Source of the DNA: Tenacibaculum jejuense
Lineage (GTDB): Bacteria; Bacteroidota; Bacteroidia; Flavobacteriales; Flavobacteriaceae
Assembly (NCBI RefSeq): GCF_900198195.1
Contig: NZ_LT899436.1
Coordinates: forward strand, 2,571,001 to 2,635,000
Reading direction: 5' to 3'
Length of the DNA stretch: 64,000 nt
Part shown: piece by piece, positions 42,332 to 51,540 of the stretch
Layout of the letters: every line of letters starts with the position of its first letter
How positions within the stretch are numbered: position 1 is the first letter of the stretch
The notes under the pieces: generated by a model
Seen by the model: only the letters and a program-made list of their open reading frames with translations
What the model was told of the DNA's origin: nothing
Databases searched by the model: none
Made by a program: the position numbers and the translations under genes

Positions 42332-43456
42332 CTAACTAAAAGCTGTCTGATAAATATTCTCATATTGAGGTAAAATTTTATCTAAAGAAAACTGTTTAGT
42401 GTGTGCTTTTGCTCTTTGCTTAAATCCTAATAAAGTAGCATCGTTTTCCAAAATTTTTAATGTATTGTTGGCCATATCTTCTACATCACCTACATCGCTT
42501 AAAAAACCTGTTTCTCCATGTACATTTACTTCAGGTAAACCTCCAGCATTAGTTGAAATTACAGCCGTATTTGCTGCCATAGCTTCTAATGCCGCTAATC
42601 CAAAACTTTCTGCAGCTGATGGTAATAAAAACACATCAGAATAGCATAATAATTTAGCTACTTCATTACTATTTCCTAAGAATAAAATTTTATCATAAAC
42701 TCCTAACTCTTTGGCTAAAACTTCAGCTTTAGAACGTTCTGGTCCATCGCCTACCATCAATAGTTTTGCAGGGATGTTTTGTTGTACTTGGTGAAATACT
42801 TTAACGACATCTAAAACTCTTTTTACAGGTCTAAAATTACTAACGTGAGTCAAAATTTTTTCGTCAGGATTAGCTACGGCACTTCGCATACATTCTTCTT
42901 GATCTGCAATATCATATTTAACAGTATCAATAAAATTGTATACAACCTTAATATCTTTCTCAATAGAAAACAATCGTAAAGTATCTTCTCTTAAACTATT
43001 AGAAACTGCCGTTACTTCATCTGATTTGTTAATACTAAACTCAGCAGCTGTTTTGTATGAAGGATGACTACCTACTAATGTGATATCTGTACCATGTAAA
43101 GTCGTTACTACTTTTACCTTTATTCCTTTTTCTTTCAGCATTTTTTTTGCCATATAAGCAGCATAAGCGTGAGGAATAGCATAATGTACATGTAAAACTT
43201 CTAAATTATATTGCTTTACAACTTCTACCATTTTTGTAGATAGTGCTAATTCATAAGGTTGGTATTGAAACAAAGGATATTCTTCTAACATAACTTCATG
43301 AAAATGTAGGTTATGTGAAATAAAATCTAAACGAACAGGTTGATTGTATGTTATAAAATGAACTTCATGTCCTTTATTAGCTAATGCCATTCCTAATTCA
43401 GTTGCCATTACTCCACTTCCACCAAAAGTAGGATAGCATACAATACCTATTTTCAT
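42332..43456 (-). CDS. bshA: N-acetyl-alpha-D-glucosaminyl L-malate synthase (bacillithiol pathway)
   Basis: 374 residues, a GT4-family glycosyltransferase with N-terminal MKIGIVCYPTFGGSGVMATELGMALANKGHEVHFIT and the BshA-type VLHVHYAIPHAYAAYMAKKML, then KVVTTLHGTDITLVGSHPSYK, VTAVSNSLREDT, and the C-terminal donor-binding LLPSAAESFGLAALEAMA with TNAGGLPEV. BshA joins UDP-GlcNAc and L-malate, the first step of bacillithiol synthesis, the low-molecular-weight thiol of many Bacteroidota. Single gene; later steps (bshB, bshC) are outside. An ACGTAAA/TTTACGT inverted repeat lies over its likely promoter. Confidence 0.93.
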   Translation of the reverse strand: MKIGIVCYPTFGGSGVMATELGMALANKGHEVHFITYNQPVRLDFISHNLHFHEVMLEEYPLFQYQPYELALSTKMVEVVKQYNLEVLHVHYAIPHAYAAYMAKKMLKEKGIKVKVVTTLHGTDITLVGSHPSYKTAAEFSINKSDEVTAVSNSLREDTLRLFSIEKDIKVVYNFIDTVKYDIADQEECMRSAVANPDEKILTHVSNFRPVKRVLDVVKVFHQVQQNIPAKLLMVGDGPERSKAEVLAKELGVYDKILFLGNSNEVAKLLCYSDVFLLPSAAESFGLAALEAMAANTAVISTNAGGLPEVNVHGETGFLSDVGDVEDMANNTLKILENDATLLGFKQRAKAHTKQFSLDKILPQYENIYQTAFS

Positions 43457-43483
43457 CGAGTTAAAATTGTTTGATCTTTTAGT

Positions 43484-43509
43484 ACGTAAAAATACATATT
43501 TGTTTACGT
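43484..43509 (-). promoter_or_regulatory. inverted repeat ACGTAAA-N12-TTTACGT over the bshA promoter
   Basis: Arms at 43484-43490 and 43503-43509, perfect over 7 bases. A TATTTTTA -7-like sequence for bshA (43487-43494) overlaps one arm. Confidence 0.45.
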
Positions 43510-43527
43510 CGATATGTTAATAATAAT

Positions 43528-43563
43528 AAAAAAGAAACGCCGCTATGTTGAGTAGCGGCGTTT
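43528..43563 (-). terminator. terminator after transketolase subunit
   Basis: Stem AAACGCCGCTA / TAGCGGCGTTT, unusually GC-rich for this DNA; on the minus strand it is followed by a T-rich run. Confidence 0.8.
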
Positions 43564-43582
43564 TATATTGATATTAATCTGA

Positions 43583-44428
43583 TTAGTAATCTCCTAAAGT
43601 AGTAGGATTTTGAGCTAATGCAGATTCTAATTGCTCATCGTTAGGTGCTTTTCCATGCCAAGCATGTGTATGCATCATAAAATCTACTCCATTACCCATT
43701 TCTGTATACAATAAAATACAAACTGGTTTTCCTTTTCCTGTTCTAGATTTTGCTTCATTTAAACCTTCTAAAACAGCAGCAACATCATTACCTTGCTTAA
43801 CTTCTAAAACATCCCATCCAAAAGCTTCAAATTTAGCTTTTAAACTTCCCATAGCTAATACTTCATCTGTAGTACCATCTATTTGCTTTTCGTTTACATC
43901 TACAGTTGAAATTAAGTTATCAACTTTTTTAGCAGCTGCATACATTACAGCTTCCCAAACTTGACCTTCTTGTAATTCTCCATCACCGTGTAAAGAGAAT
44001 ACTAATTTATCATCGTTATTTAATTTCTTAGCTTCTGCTGCACCAATTGCAACACTCATTCCTTGTCCTAATGAACCAGATGCAATTCTAATTCCCGGTA
44101 AATGTTCGTGAGTAGTTGGGTGACCTTGTAAACGAGAATCTAATTTTCTGAAAGTAGCTAATTCTTCTACTGGAAAGAAACCACTTCTTGATAAAACACT
44201 ATAATATACTGGTGAAATATGACCGTTAGATAAGAAAAATAAATCTTCGTTTTCTCCATTCATATTAAAATCAGTAGAATAATCCATTACCTCCTGATAT
44301 AAACATGTAAAAAATTCTGCACATCCTAATGATCCACCAGGGTGACCTGAATTTACTGCATGCACCATACGAAGTATATCTCTACGTACTTGTTGTGTAA
44401 AATCTTGAAGTTGTTGTGTTGTTGGCAT
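43583..44428 (-). CDS. transketolase N-terminal subunit
   Basis: 281 residues, the thiamine-diphosphate-binding half of a split transketolase: RDILRMVHAVNSGHPGGSLGCAEFFTCLY, FLSNGHISPVYYSVL, GQGMSVAIGAAEAKKL, the metal-binding LHGDGELQEGQVWEAVMYA and VNEKQIDGT. It would need the C-terminal subunit for activity (ketol transfer in the pentose phosphate and Calvin-type pathways). That partner is not next to it: bshA lies downstream and nothing coding lies immediately upstream. A -7 element at 44449 gives it a separate transcript, closed by a GC-rich terminator. Confidence 0.95.
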   Translation of the reverse strand: MPTTQQLQDFTQQVRRDILRMVHAVNSGHPGGSLGCAEFFTCLYQEVMDYSTDFNMNGENEDLFFLSNGHISPVYYSVLSRSGFFPVEELATFRKLDSRLQGHPTTHEHLPGIRIASGSLGQGMSVAIGAAEAKKLNNDDKLVFSLHGDGELQEGQVWEAVMYAAAKKVDNLISTVDVNEKQIDGTTDEVLAMGSLKAKFEAFGWDVLEVKQGNDVAAVLEGLNEAKSRTGKGKPVCILLYTEMGNGVDFMMHTHAWHGKAPNDEQLESALAQNPTTLGDY

Positions 44429-44448
44429 TGTATATTATTTTGTGGACA

Positions 44449-44456
44449 CAAAAGTA
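44449..44456 (-). promoter_or_regulatory. -7 element TACTTTTG for transketolase subunit
   Basis: Exact TAnnTTTG on the minus strand, 20 bases from the ATG at 44428. Confidence 0.5.
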
Positions 44457-44714
44457 ATAGAATAAGAATGAAAAAAAAGATAATTTTTGAGAAAAAAGGG
44501 CTCGTCTATTTGGTTGATTAAGTTTTCTTTTTCGTAAGAGATTTTCCCGTCCTCTTTAGTTCCCCCGAACCCTTTTCTGGGTTCAAAGTAAATTCTAAAG
44601 TTTTAATTATACAATAAATTGTACCTCTCTTTTATAAAAAACCAGTCCTAAAACATCCAAAACACTGTAAAACAAGGGTATAAAACAGACATTTATTTTT
44701 AAGTTTTTAATACT

Positions 44715-44722
44715 TATTTTTG
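44715..44722 (+). promoter_or_regulatory. -7 element TATTTTTG
   Basis: Exact TAnnTTTG, 18 bases before the ATG at 44741. Confidence 0.5.
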
Positions 44723-44740
44723 TTGAAAATCGCTCTGTTA

Positions 44741-46429
44741 ATGAATTTTTTTAGATTCTTCTTTTTCTTCATTGTTTCTTTTTTCATCACTATGAGTTTA
44801 AAAGGACAAGAAATTATAAATGATAGTTTGATTGAAAAATCATACAGTTATTATACTGAAATGTATAACAGGAATTTTAAAAATGCACCCAAAGCAAAAA
44901 TTTATGCTGATGCATATTTCAAAAAAGCTAAACGAAGAAAAAATATTGATTACATGTTGACTGGTAAATTTTTACTTTCTCAATACAAAAATGACTATAC
45001 AAGTTTCTATTCTTTTTGTGACTCACTAATGCTGATAAAAAACAAAGAAAAAGATTACACTAATTTTTTAAGAATCAAGTGCAGAAAAGGTGAAGTTTTA
45101 TATCATGACAATCTTTTACAAAAATCTCTAGCTGAATTTATTTCAATAAAAGAAATATTAAAAGATAAAAAAAATGATAGTATTAGGTTCTTATCTGAGT
45201 TTTACATTGGTAATATTAAAATGTCAAGTAATAATGAAGAAGCTATAACCATTCTTAAAGGTTTATTATCTCAAACAAATAAACAAGAGATCAACCTTCA
45301 TATGAAATCTAAAATATATGAAAAAATAACATTAGCCTATTCTAAATTAAAACAGTTTGATTCTTCATATTATTATCTTGATAAAGCTCATGGGGAATAT
45401 GCTGGTAACATAGAAGATCTTAGAAATACCATATATTTAAATGCAAAAATCTCATATGAAAAACAGAATTTCAAAAAAGCTATAAAATATCTAGAAAGAT
45501 ATATTAGGTATATAAAAAATGACTATCAATATACTAAAAGATTATCGCATTGTTATACATTATTAGCTCTCTGTTATGATCGAACAGATAATTATGAGAA
45601 AGCAAAAAAATTTCATCTTAAAGTTGATTCCATTTACAATAAAGAAAATGTAATAAATTCTGAAATTGAAAAAACGTATTACTTTCTAATTCAACATTCA
45701 AAAAATAAAAATAACTTAACTCAACAGCTAAACTTTTTAAATAGTTTAATTGATATCAACAACTATAACAACAAGGCAAGTCTAGAACTAAATAAATCGC
45801 TCTCTGAAAATTATGACAAACCAAAACTTATCGCCGAAAAAAATGAAATCATAGCTAAACTAAAAGAGAAAGCAAATAAAAATCAATTATATAAAATATT
45901 ATATGGAACTGGAATTTTGATTGTTCTTCTAGTTTTATTGCACCAAACCAAAAGAAAACGCAACTATAAACAACAATTTTTAAAGCTAATTGAAGAAGAA
46001 CAAAAATCAACTATTTCGATTGAAAATACGATTTTGTCACCTAAACAAGATTCTTATCAAATTTCTAAAGAAGTAAGCGAAACTCTCTTAAAAAAACTAG
46101 ACGTATTCGAAAAAAATAAAGAGTTTTTAAAACCAGAAATCAATCTTAAAAAGCTAGCAGATCAATTAGAAACAAATTCTTCTTATCTGTCAAAAGTTAT
46201 TAATCAACACAAGCAACAAAATTTCACTAACTATATTAATCAACTGCGTGTAAATTACATAATAGTGGAATTAAAACGTAATACTACTTTGCAAAAATAT
46301 ACGGTAAAGGCACTTGCAGAAGAAATTGGTTTTAAAAGTTCGGAATCATTTTCCAAAGCTTTTTACAAATTTACCAATGTTAAACCTTCTTTCTTTATTA
46401 ATGAATTGAGAAAAATTAACTCAAATTAA
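44741..46429 (+). CDS. TPR-membrane-AraC regulator
   Basis: 562 residues from the ATG at 44741 (an in-frame TTG at 44720 sits inside the -7 element). Signal peptide-like N-terminus (FFRFFFFFIVSFFITMSLKG), then TPR-like helical repeats (about 40-365: SSYYYLDKAHGEYAG, KAIKYLERYIRYI, TLLALCYDRTDNYEKAKKF), one membrane helix (about 380-400, ILYGTGILIVLLVLLHQTK) and a C-terminal AraC HTH (NLKKLADQLETNSSYLSKVINQ ... VKALAEEIGFKSSESFSKAFYKFTNVKPSFF). The TPRs should lie in the periplasm, so it could read an external or envelope signal directly. It precedes the S41 peptidase gene by 79 bases. The target is unknown. Confidence 0.92.
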   Translation: MNFFRFFFFFIVSFFITMSLKGQEIINDSLIEKSYSYYTEMYNRNFKNAPKAKIYADAYFKKAKRRKNIDYMLTGKFLLSQYKNDYTSFYSFCDSLMLIKNKEKDYTNFLRIKCRKGEVLYHDNLLQKSLAEFISIKEILKDKKNDSIRFLSEFYIGNIKMSSNNEEAITILKGLLSQTNKQEINLHMKSKIYEKITLAYSKLKQFDSSYYYLDKAHGEYAGNIEDLRNTIYLNAKISYEKQNFKKAIKYLERYIRYIKNDYQYTKRLSHCYTLLALCYDRTDNYEKAKKFHLKVDSIYNKENVINSEIEKTYYFLIQHSKNKNNLTQQLNFLNSLIDINNYNNKASLELNKSLSENYDKPKLIAEKNEIIAKLKEKANKNQLYKILYGTGILIVLLVLLHQTKRKRNYKQQFLKLIEEEQKSTISIENTILSPKQDSYQISKEVSETLLKKLDVFEKNKEFLKPEINLKKLADQLETNSSYLSKVINQHKQQNFTNYINQLRVNYIIVELKRNTTLQKYTVKALAEEIGFKSSESFSKAFYKFTNVKPSFFINELRKINSN

Positions 46430-46508
46430 ATACTTTTCAAGCTTTTTAACCAAAATTAACATAATTAACCCCCATCTATTTAGTAGATTGGCCGAAAAAA
46501 TTAACCAA

Positions 46509-49500
46509 ATGAAATATATTTCAATAATATTTACATTATTAACCTTTAATTTATTCTCACAAGAGCGCCCCAACTGGTTAAGGCATTCGTCTATTTCACC
46601 AGATGGAAAAGCAATAGTTTTTACATACAAAGGAGATTTGTACAAAGTTCCTTCTGCCGGAGGAAATGCTATACAACTGACTTTTCATAAAGCTCATGAT
46701 TATAAAGCTATTTGGAGTAAAGACAGTAAAAAAATTGCTTTTGCTTCTAATCGTTATGGTAATTTCGATATTTATGTAATGGATGCTCGTGGAGGAGCTG
46801 CCGAAAGATTAACTTTTCATTCAACTAATGAAATTCCATTTTCGTTTTCAGCAGATAATAAAAATATAATCTTTGGAGCTCAACGTCAAGATCATGTAAA
46901 ACATAGGCAATATCCTACAGGATCTCAACCTGAATTGTATAGCGTTCCTGTTTCTAGTGGTAGAGTGAGCCAGTTGTTAACTGTACCAGCTGAAGATGTT
47001 CAAGTATCTAAAGATGGGAAAACGATGCTGTATCACGATAAAAAAGGAGGAGAAAATGAATGGCGTAAACACCACAAATCTTCAATCACAAGAGATATTT
47101 GGAGTTACGATACTAACAACAAAACTCATAAAATGATTACTTCATTCGAAGGAGAAGATAGACAACCTATTTTTTCTGAAGATGAAAAAAGTATGTATTA
47201 TTTAAGTGAAAAAAGTGGAACATTTAATGTTCATAAAATGAACTTAAACAATCCTAATCAAGATCAACAGATAACTAGTTTCAAATTGCATCCTGTTCGT
47301 TTTCTAAGCATGGGTAACGGAACTTTAAGTTTTGGTTACGACGGTGAGTTATATACAATGAAAGAAGGACAAAAACCTTCTAAAGTAAATGTAACTATCA
47401 GAACACAAAGTATTGACAACAGTGACAAATTTGTATCTATAAATGGAGGTGTAAATGAAATGGCTATTTCTCCTAACGGAAAAGAAATTGCTTTCATCGC
47501 TCGTGGTGAAGTTTTTGTAACTTCTGTAAACGAATCTTTTACTAAAAGATTAACGAATACACCAGAAAGAGAACGTTTTGTTACTTGGACACCAGATGGT
47601 AAATCTGTCGTATATAGTAGTGAAAGAAATGGAAGATGGAGTATTTATAAAACTGAAAAAGTTAGAAAAGAGGAACCTTTCTTCTTTGCTTCAACTTTAA
47701 TAAAAGAAACTCCATTAATTGAAAATAAATCAGATAATTACTTACCTGAGTTTTCTCCTGATGGATCTAAAATTGCTTTTGTTGAAGGTCGTCGTACTTT
47801 AAAAGTAATGGATTTAAAATCTAAAAAGCAAGTAACATTACTTACTCCTAAAGACTTATTCCATATGAGAGATGGAGATAAATATTATACTTGGAGTCCA
47901 GATAGTAAATGGTTATTAGTTGGATGGAGTAAAACGTTAAGTAATAGCGAAGTTTTGTTAATGGCTGCAGACGGGTCTAAACGTGTTAATTTAACAGAAA
48001 GCGGTTATAGCGATTATTATCCGAAATGGGTTAATGGCGGAAAACAAATGTTATGGTTTAGTAACCGAAACGGTTTAAAATCTTACGCAACTAGTGGTCA
48101 GTCTCAAACTGATGTATACAGTATGTTTTTTACACAAGATGCTTGGGATCAATTCAATCTTAGTGATGAAGATTTCAAATTAATGGAAGCTATTAAAGCT
48201 GAACAAAAGAAAAACAAGAAAAAAGATACTAGTAAAAAAGATAAAAAAGACGATAAGAAGGATAAAAAGAAAACGGATAAAAAGAAGGAAGTTAAACTGC
48301 TTACTTTTGACTGGGATAGTATGAAAGACCGTACTAAAAGACTTACTATCCATTCATCTAGTTTAGGAGATGCTGTTTTATCTAAAAAAGGAGATATTTT
48401 ATATTATTTAGCTCGTTTTGAGGGAAAAATGAACCTTTGGAGTACAAATTTACGTACAAAAGAGACTAAAATGGTAATGCGTTTAAATGCTAATTTTGGT
48501 TCTCTTCAATGGGATAAAGACATGAAAAACTTGTACTTATTAAACGGTGGAAGAATCTCTAAAATCGCACCTGCTAAGAAAAGTAATAAAGGGATTAAGA
48601 TTAATGGTGAAATGGAACTAGATACAAATGCTGAAAGAGAAGCTATGTTCGATCACGTTTGGCTTAGAACTAATGCTATTTTCTATCATCCAGATTTTCA
48701 TGGTATCAATTGGAAGCAAATGAAAAAGGAATATAAAAAGTACTTACCATCAATTGGTAATTCCTTTGAGTTTTCTGAAATGCTTTCTGAAATGTTAGGT
48801 GAATTAAATGTATCACATGCTGGTGCGGGCTACAGAAATAGTATTTACAATGCTGACGCTACTGCTTCTCTTGGAATTTTCATGAATTACGACCACAAAG
48901 ATGATGGTATTTTAATTGACGAAATCATAAAAGATGGTCCGTTAGACAAATCCTCTTTAAATGTAAAAGCAGGAATGATTATTGAAAAAATTGATGGTGC
49001 TACTATCGATAAAAATGTTGATGTTGCTAAATACTTAAATAGAAAAGCTAGAAAGTTTGTTTTATTAGATATCACAGATCCTAAAACTAAGAAAAAACAA
49101 ACCATAACCATAAAACCAATTTCTCTTGGTAAAGAAGGTAGTTTATTATACAAAAGATGGGTAAAAACCAACGAAAAAGAAGTAGAACGATTAAGTAATG
49201 GAAAATTAGGATATGTTCATATCCCTGGAATGAGTGATGGTCCATACAGAAGTATTTACAAAGATATTATGGGTAAATTCTTTGAGCGTAAAGGAATGAT
49301 TATCGATACTCGTTTTAACGGTGGTGGAGATTTAGTTGCCGATTTAGCGATGTTCTTTACTGGTGTACCTTTTATATCTTATGAAACAGAAGCTAAAGTT
49401 GTTGGTGGTGAGCCTACATCTCGTTGGACAAAACCAACATTAACTATGTTTAATGAAAGTAACTATTCTGACGGGCATTGTTATGCTGCTGGATATACAG

Positions 49501-49751
49501 ATCTTAAAATTGGTAAAACAGTAGGAATGCCTGTTCCTGGAACTTGTAGTTTTGCTGGTTGGGAAGGTTTACCTGATGGAAGTTACTGGGGAGTTGTTCC
49601 TGTTAGTGCCAAAGATAAATCTGGTAGATGGATGGAAAACAACCAAACCGAGCCTATGATTAAAATAAAGAATATGCCTGGTATTATTGATAAAGGTCGT
49701 GATCAACAATTAGAGCGATCTGTTCAAGAAATGTTAAAGGATTTGAAATAG
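46509..49751 (+). CDS. tricorn-like S41 peptidase with WD40-type propeller and PDZ
   Basis: 1080 residues from the ATG at 46509 (upstream TTG at 46488 rejected; this one opens a signal peptide MKYISIIFTLLTFNLFSQ). Two PD40/WD40 propellers (ISPDGKAIVFTYKGDLYKVP, WTPDGKSVVYSSERNG, FSPDGSKIAFVEG), a lysine-rich linker at about 566-595, a PDZ domain (ILIDEIIKDGPLDKSSLNVKAGM), then the S41 core. The SH motif (LNVSHAG, H770) matches the tricorn arrangement; the likely nucleophile is S1014 in VPGTCSFAGW; the acid is E1043 or E1048 in MENNQTEP, not resolved by eye. Secreted or periplasmic peptide degradation is likely. A small hypothetical gene follows by 16 bases. Confidence 0.92.
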   Translation: MKYISIIFTLLTFNLFSQERPNWLRHSSISPDGKAIVFTYKGDLYKVPSAGGNAIQLTFHKAHDYKAIWSKDSKKIAFASNRYGNFDIYVMDARGGAAERLTFHSTNEIPFSFSADNKNIIFGAQRQDHVKHRQYPTGSQPELYSVPVSSGRVSQLLTVPAEDVQVSKDGKTMLYHDKKGGENEWRKHHKSSITRDIWSYDTNNKTHKMITSFEGEDRQPIFSEDEKSMYYLSEKSGTFNVHKMNLNNPNQDQQITSFKLHPVRFLSMGNGTLSFGYDGELYTMKEGQKPSKVNVTIRTQSIDNSDKFVSINGGVNEMAISPNGKEIAFIARGEVFVTSVNESFTKRLTNTPERERFVTWTPDGKSVVYSSERNGRWSIYKTEKVRKEEPFFFASTLIKETPLIENKSDNYLPEFSPDGSKIAFVEGRRTLKVMDLKSKKQVTLLTPKDLFHMRDGDKYYTWSPDSKWLLVGWSKTLSNSEVLLMAADGSKRVNLTESGYSDYYPKWVNGGKQMLWFSNRNGLKSYATSGQSQTDVYSMFFTQDAWDQFNLSDEDFKLMEAIKAEQKKNKKKDTSKKDKKDDKKDKKKTDKKKEVKLLTFDWDSMKDRTKRLTIHSSSLGDAVLSKKGDILYYLARFEGKMNLWSTNLRTKETKMVMRLNANFGSLQWDKDMKNLYLLNGGRISKIAPAKKSNKGIKINGEMELDTNAEREAMFDHVWLRTNAIFYHPDFHGINWKQMKKEYKKYLPSIGNSFEFSEMLSEMLGELNVSHAGAGYRNSIYNADATASLGIFMNYDHKDDGILIDEIIKDGPLDKSSLNVKAGMIIEKIDGATIDKNVDVAKYLNRKARKFVLLDITDPKTKKKQTITIKPISLGKEGSLLYKRWVKTNEKEVERLSNGKLGYVHIPGMSDGPYRSIYKDIMGKFFERKGMIIDTRFNGGGDLVADLAMFFTGVPFISYETEAKVVGGEPTSRWTKPTLTMFNESNYSDGHCYAAGYTDLKIGKTVGMPVPGTCSFAGWEGLPDGSYWGVVPVSAKDKSGRWMENNQTEPMIKIKNMPGIIDKGRDQQLERSVQEMLKDLK

Positions 49752-49767
49752 TTTTACCTGAATTTAA

Positions 49768-50187
49768 ATGATAATAAATCAACCTTTTACTATAACTAAT
49801 TCTGTTACTGTATCCGATGGAGGCACTAAATATATTATTGGTAATGATAAAAATGATAATAAGTTTACTATATGTATTTATCAATTTGTATTTAAAGAAA
49901 ATTTTAATTCTAAACGAATTCCTGGACGATTATATTTTAATGACTTATTAATTGACATTCGTTCAGATATCGAAAAAAATATAGTTGAAGCTTTAGAAAA
50001 ATGTATCGTTAAAAGTGATTTAACTGAAATTAGTTTTTCAAGTAGTTTAAGTAAAATTAAAGATGTTACTAATTTAGCTGAAGCAAATGATATAGGTCCT
50101 GGATTTGCTGACTCATATCTTATAAAACTTATACTTGATTATATTAAATCTGACCTTTACATTAAAAATTCAGAAAAGTTTAAGTAA
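49768..50187 (+). CDS. hypothetical protein, 139 residues
   Basis: 139 residues, no signal peptide, no membrane segment. Mixed beta and alpha patterns (PFTITNSVTVSDGGTKYIIGN, KFTICIYQFVFKENF, LLIDIRSDIEKNIVEALEKCI), followed by an ending in a helix (SYLIKLILDYIKSDLYIKN). No family recognised. It lies 16 bases after the S41 peptidase gene and may be its co-transcribed partner; a bidirectional terminator follows. Function unknown. Confidence 0.65.
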   Translation: MIINQPFTITNSVTVSDGGTKYIIGNDKNDNKFTICIYQFVFKENFNSKRIPGRLYFNDLLIDIRSDIEKNIVEALEKCIVKSDLTEISFSSSLSKIKDVTNLAEANDIGPGFADSYLIKLILDYIKSDLYIKNSEKFK

Positions 50188-50203
50188 AACAAACTATTTA
50201 AAT

Positions 50204-50237
50204 AAAAAAAGCAAAACCAATTGGGTTTTGCTTTTTT
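50204..50237. terminator. bidirectional terminator
   Basis: AAAAGCAAAACC-AATT-GGGTTTTGCTTTT hairpin between convergent genes, T runs on both sides. Confidence 0.85.
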
Positions 50238-50252
50238 ATTATTCAATATATT

Positions 50253-51512
50253 TTAAGTTTTCTGCTTCTTCTTTTTAGCTGCTGGGAATAAAACATTATT
50301 TAAAATTAAACGATATCCTGGTGAAGTTGGATGTAAATCTAATTCTGTTTTTGGATCCCCTACTCTATGCTGATAATCTTCAGGATCATGTCCACCATAG
50401 AAAGTAAATAATCCTTTCCCTTTTGTTCCGTGTATATATCTCGCTTCTCTATTCGTTTTGTTTTCACCTAAAACCATTACGTTAGACTTAACTGATTTTC
50501 TTTCGAAAGAAGTGGTTTGCCCCATAAAACCTTTTACTAATTGTGTATGATTTTGACATAGCATAGTTGGAACTTGATCCCATTTTGCTGAGAAATCTTT
50601 TAACACAAAATAATCTACTTCCTTATTAATTCTACGTTTTCTTGTCATGTCTATAGAAGAAAACTCGTAAGTAGTTGGATTACGAATCAATTCAAAATTT
50701 TTAAATGCAAAGGTTTTATTGTAATTTATTTTTGATTGATAATTAGGTTCCGAAGGATCACCATCAAACATCGCTTCACAAATATCTACACCATCAGCGG
50801 CTAAAGCAATATCAAAACTATCGGTCGCAGAACACATGGCAAACATAAATCCTCCACCAACTACAAAGTCCCTTATTTTTTTAGAAACATCGCGTTTTGC
50901 TTCAGAAACTTTACTGTAACCTAGCTTTTTTGCTAACGCTTCAGCATCTTTCTTTTGCTGAATATACCAAGGTGCAGTTCTAAACGCTCCATAAAATCTA
51001 CCATACTGTCCAGTAAAATCTTCGTGATGTAAATGTAACCAATCATATAACAATAATTTATCGGATAATACTTCTTCATCATACACTACATCAAATGGAA
51101 TTTCTGCATAAGTTAATACCATCGTTACTGCATCATCCCAAGGCATTTTATCTTTGGGAGAATATACCGCTATCTTCGGTGCTTTTTCAAGAGTAACAGC
51201 TTCTTGATTTTTACTAGGAGAAGATATTTCTTCTAGTATTAGTTGTGATTTTGCATCTGAAATCACTTCATACGATACTCCTCTAATTTTACATTCTTGA
51301 ACAACAGCGTCATTATTTTCAATTAAAAAAGCTCCTCCATCATAGTTTAATAACCACTTTGCTTTTAAACCATTTTTAAGTCCAAAAAATACAATTCCAT
51401 AAGCTTTTAAATGATTTTTCTGATTATCGTGACTCATCGGCAAATAAATAAAAGATGCCGATACAGTTTTAGATATTAATATAATTACTAATAATAGTAT
51501 GTATTTCTTCAT
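50253..51512 (-). CDS. secreted protein with a GATase-1-like domain (often named asparagine synthetase B)
   Basis: 419 residues: signal peptide (YILLLVIILISKTVSAS), a short beta N-terminal part, then from about 110 a flavodoxin-like class I glutamine-amidotransferase-type fold. Its nucleophile-elbow is VVGGGFMFAMCSATDSF with C227; a later GLFTFYGGHDPEDYQHRVGD may hold the partner histidine. As far as I recall, similar Bacteroidota proteins are annotated asparagine synthetase B, but nothing here resembles the AsnB Ntn glutaminase (no N-terminal Cys) or its synthetase domain, so I treat that name as an error. Possibly a periplasmic hydrolase; substrate unknown. A small hypothetical gene ends upstream. 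Confidence 0.7.
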   Translation of the reverse strand: MKKYILLLVIILISKTVSASFIYLPMSHDNQKNHLKAYGIVFFGLKNGLKAKWLLNYDGGAFLIENNDAVVQECKIRGVSYEVISDAKSQLILEEISSPSKNQEAVTLEKAPKIAVYSPKDKMPWDDAVTMVLTYAEIPFDVVYDEEVLSDKLLLYDWLHLHHEDFTGQYGRFYGAFRTAPWYIQQKKDAEALAKKLGYSKVSEAKRDVSKKIRDFVVGGGFMFAMCSATDSFDIALAADGVDICEAMFDGDPSEPNYQSKINYNKTFAFKNFELIRNPTTYEFSSIDMTRKRRINKEVDYFVLKDFSAKWDQVPTMLCQNHTQLVKGFMGQTTSFERKSVKSNVMVLGENKTNREARYIHGTKGKGLFTFYGGHDPEDYQHRVGDPKTELDLHPTSPGYRLILNNVLFPAAKKKKQKT

Positions 51513-51540
51513 ATTACTTTACGTAAAAAAGTTTTTGATA

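Larger units (their letters stand above)
44429..44740. other. divergent intergenic region with promoters on both sides
   Basis: Carries the -7 elements for transketolase and the AraC-type gene. A hairpin GAACCC-TTTTCT-GGGTTC at 44567-44584 lacks a T run. I see no small gene. Confidence 0.5.

Noticed and set aside
44567..44584. GAACCC/GGGTTC hairpin as a terminator or RNA gene
   Set aside because: No T run follows and no conserved RNA features are visible; chance is possible.
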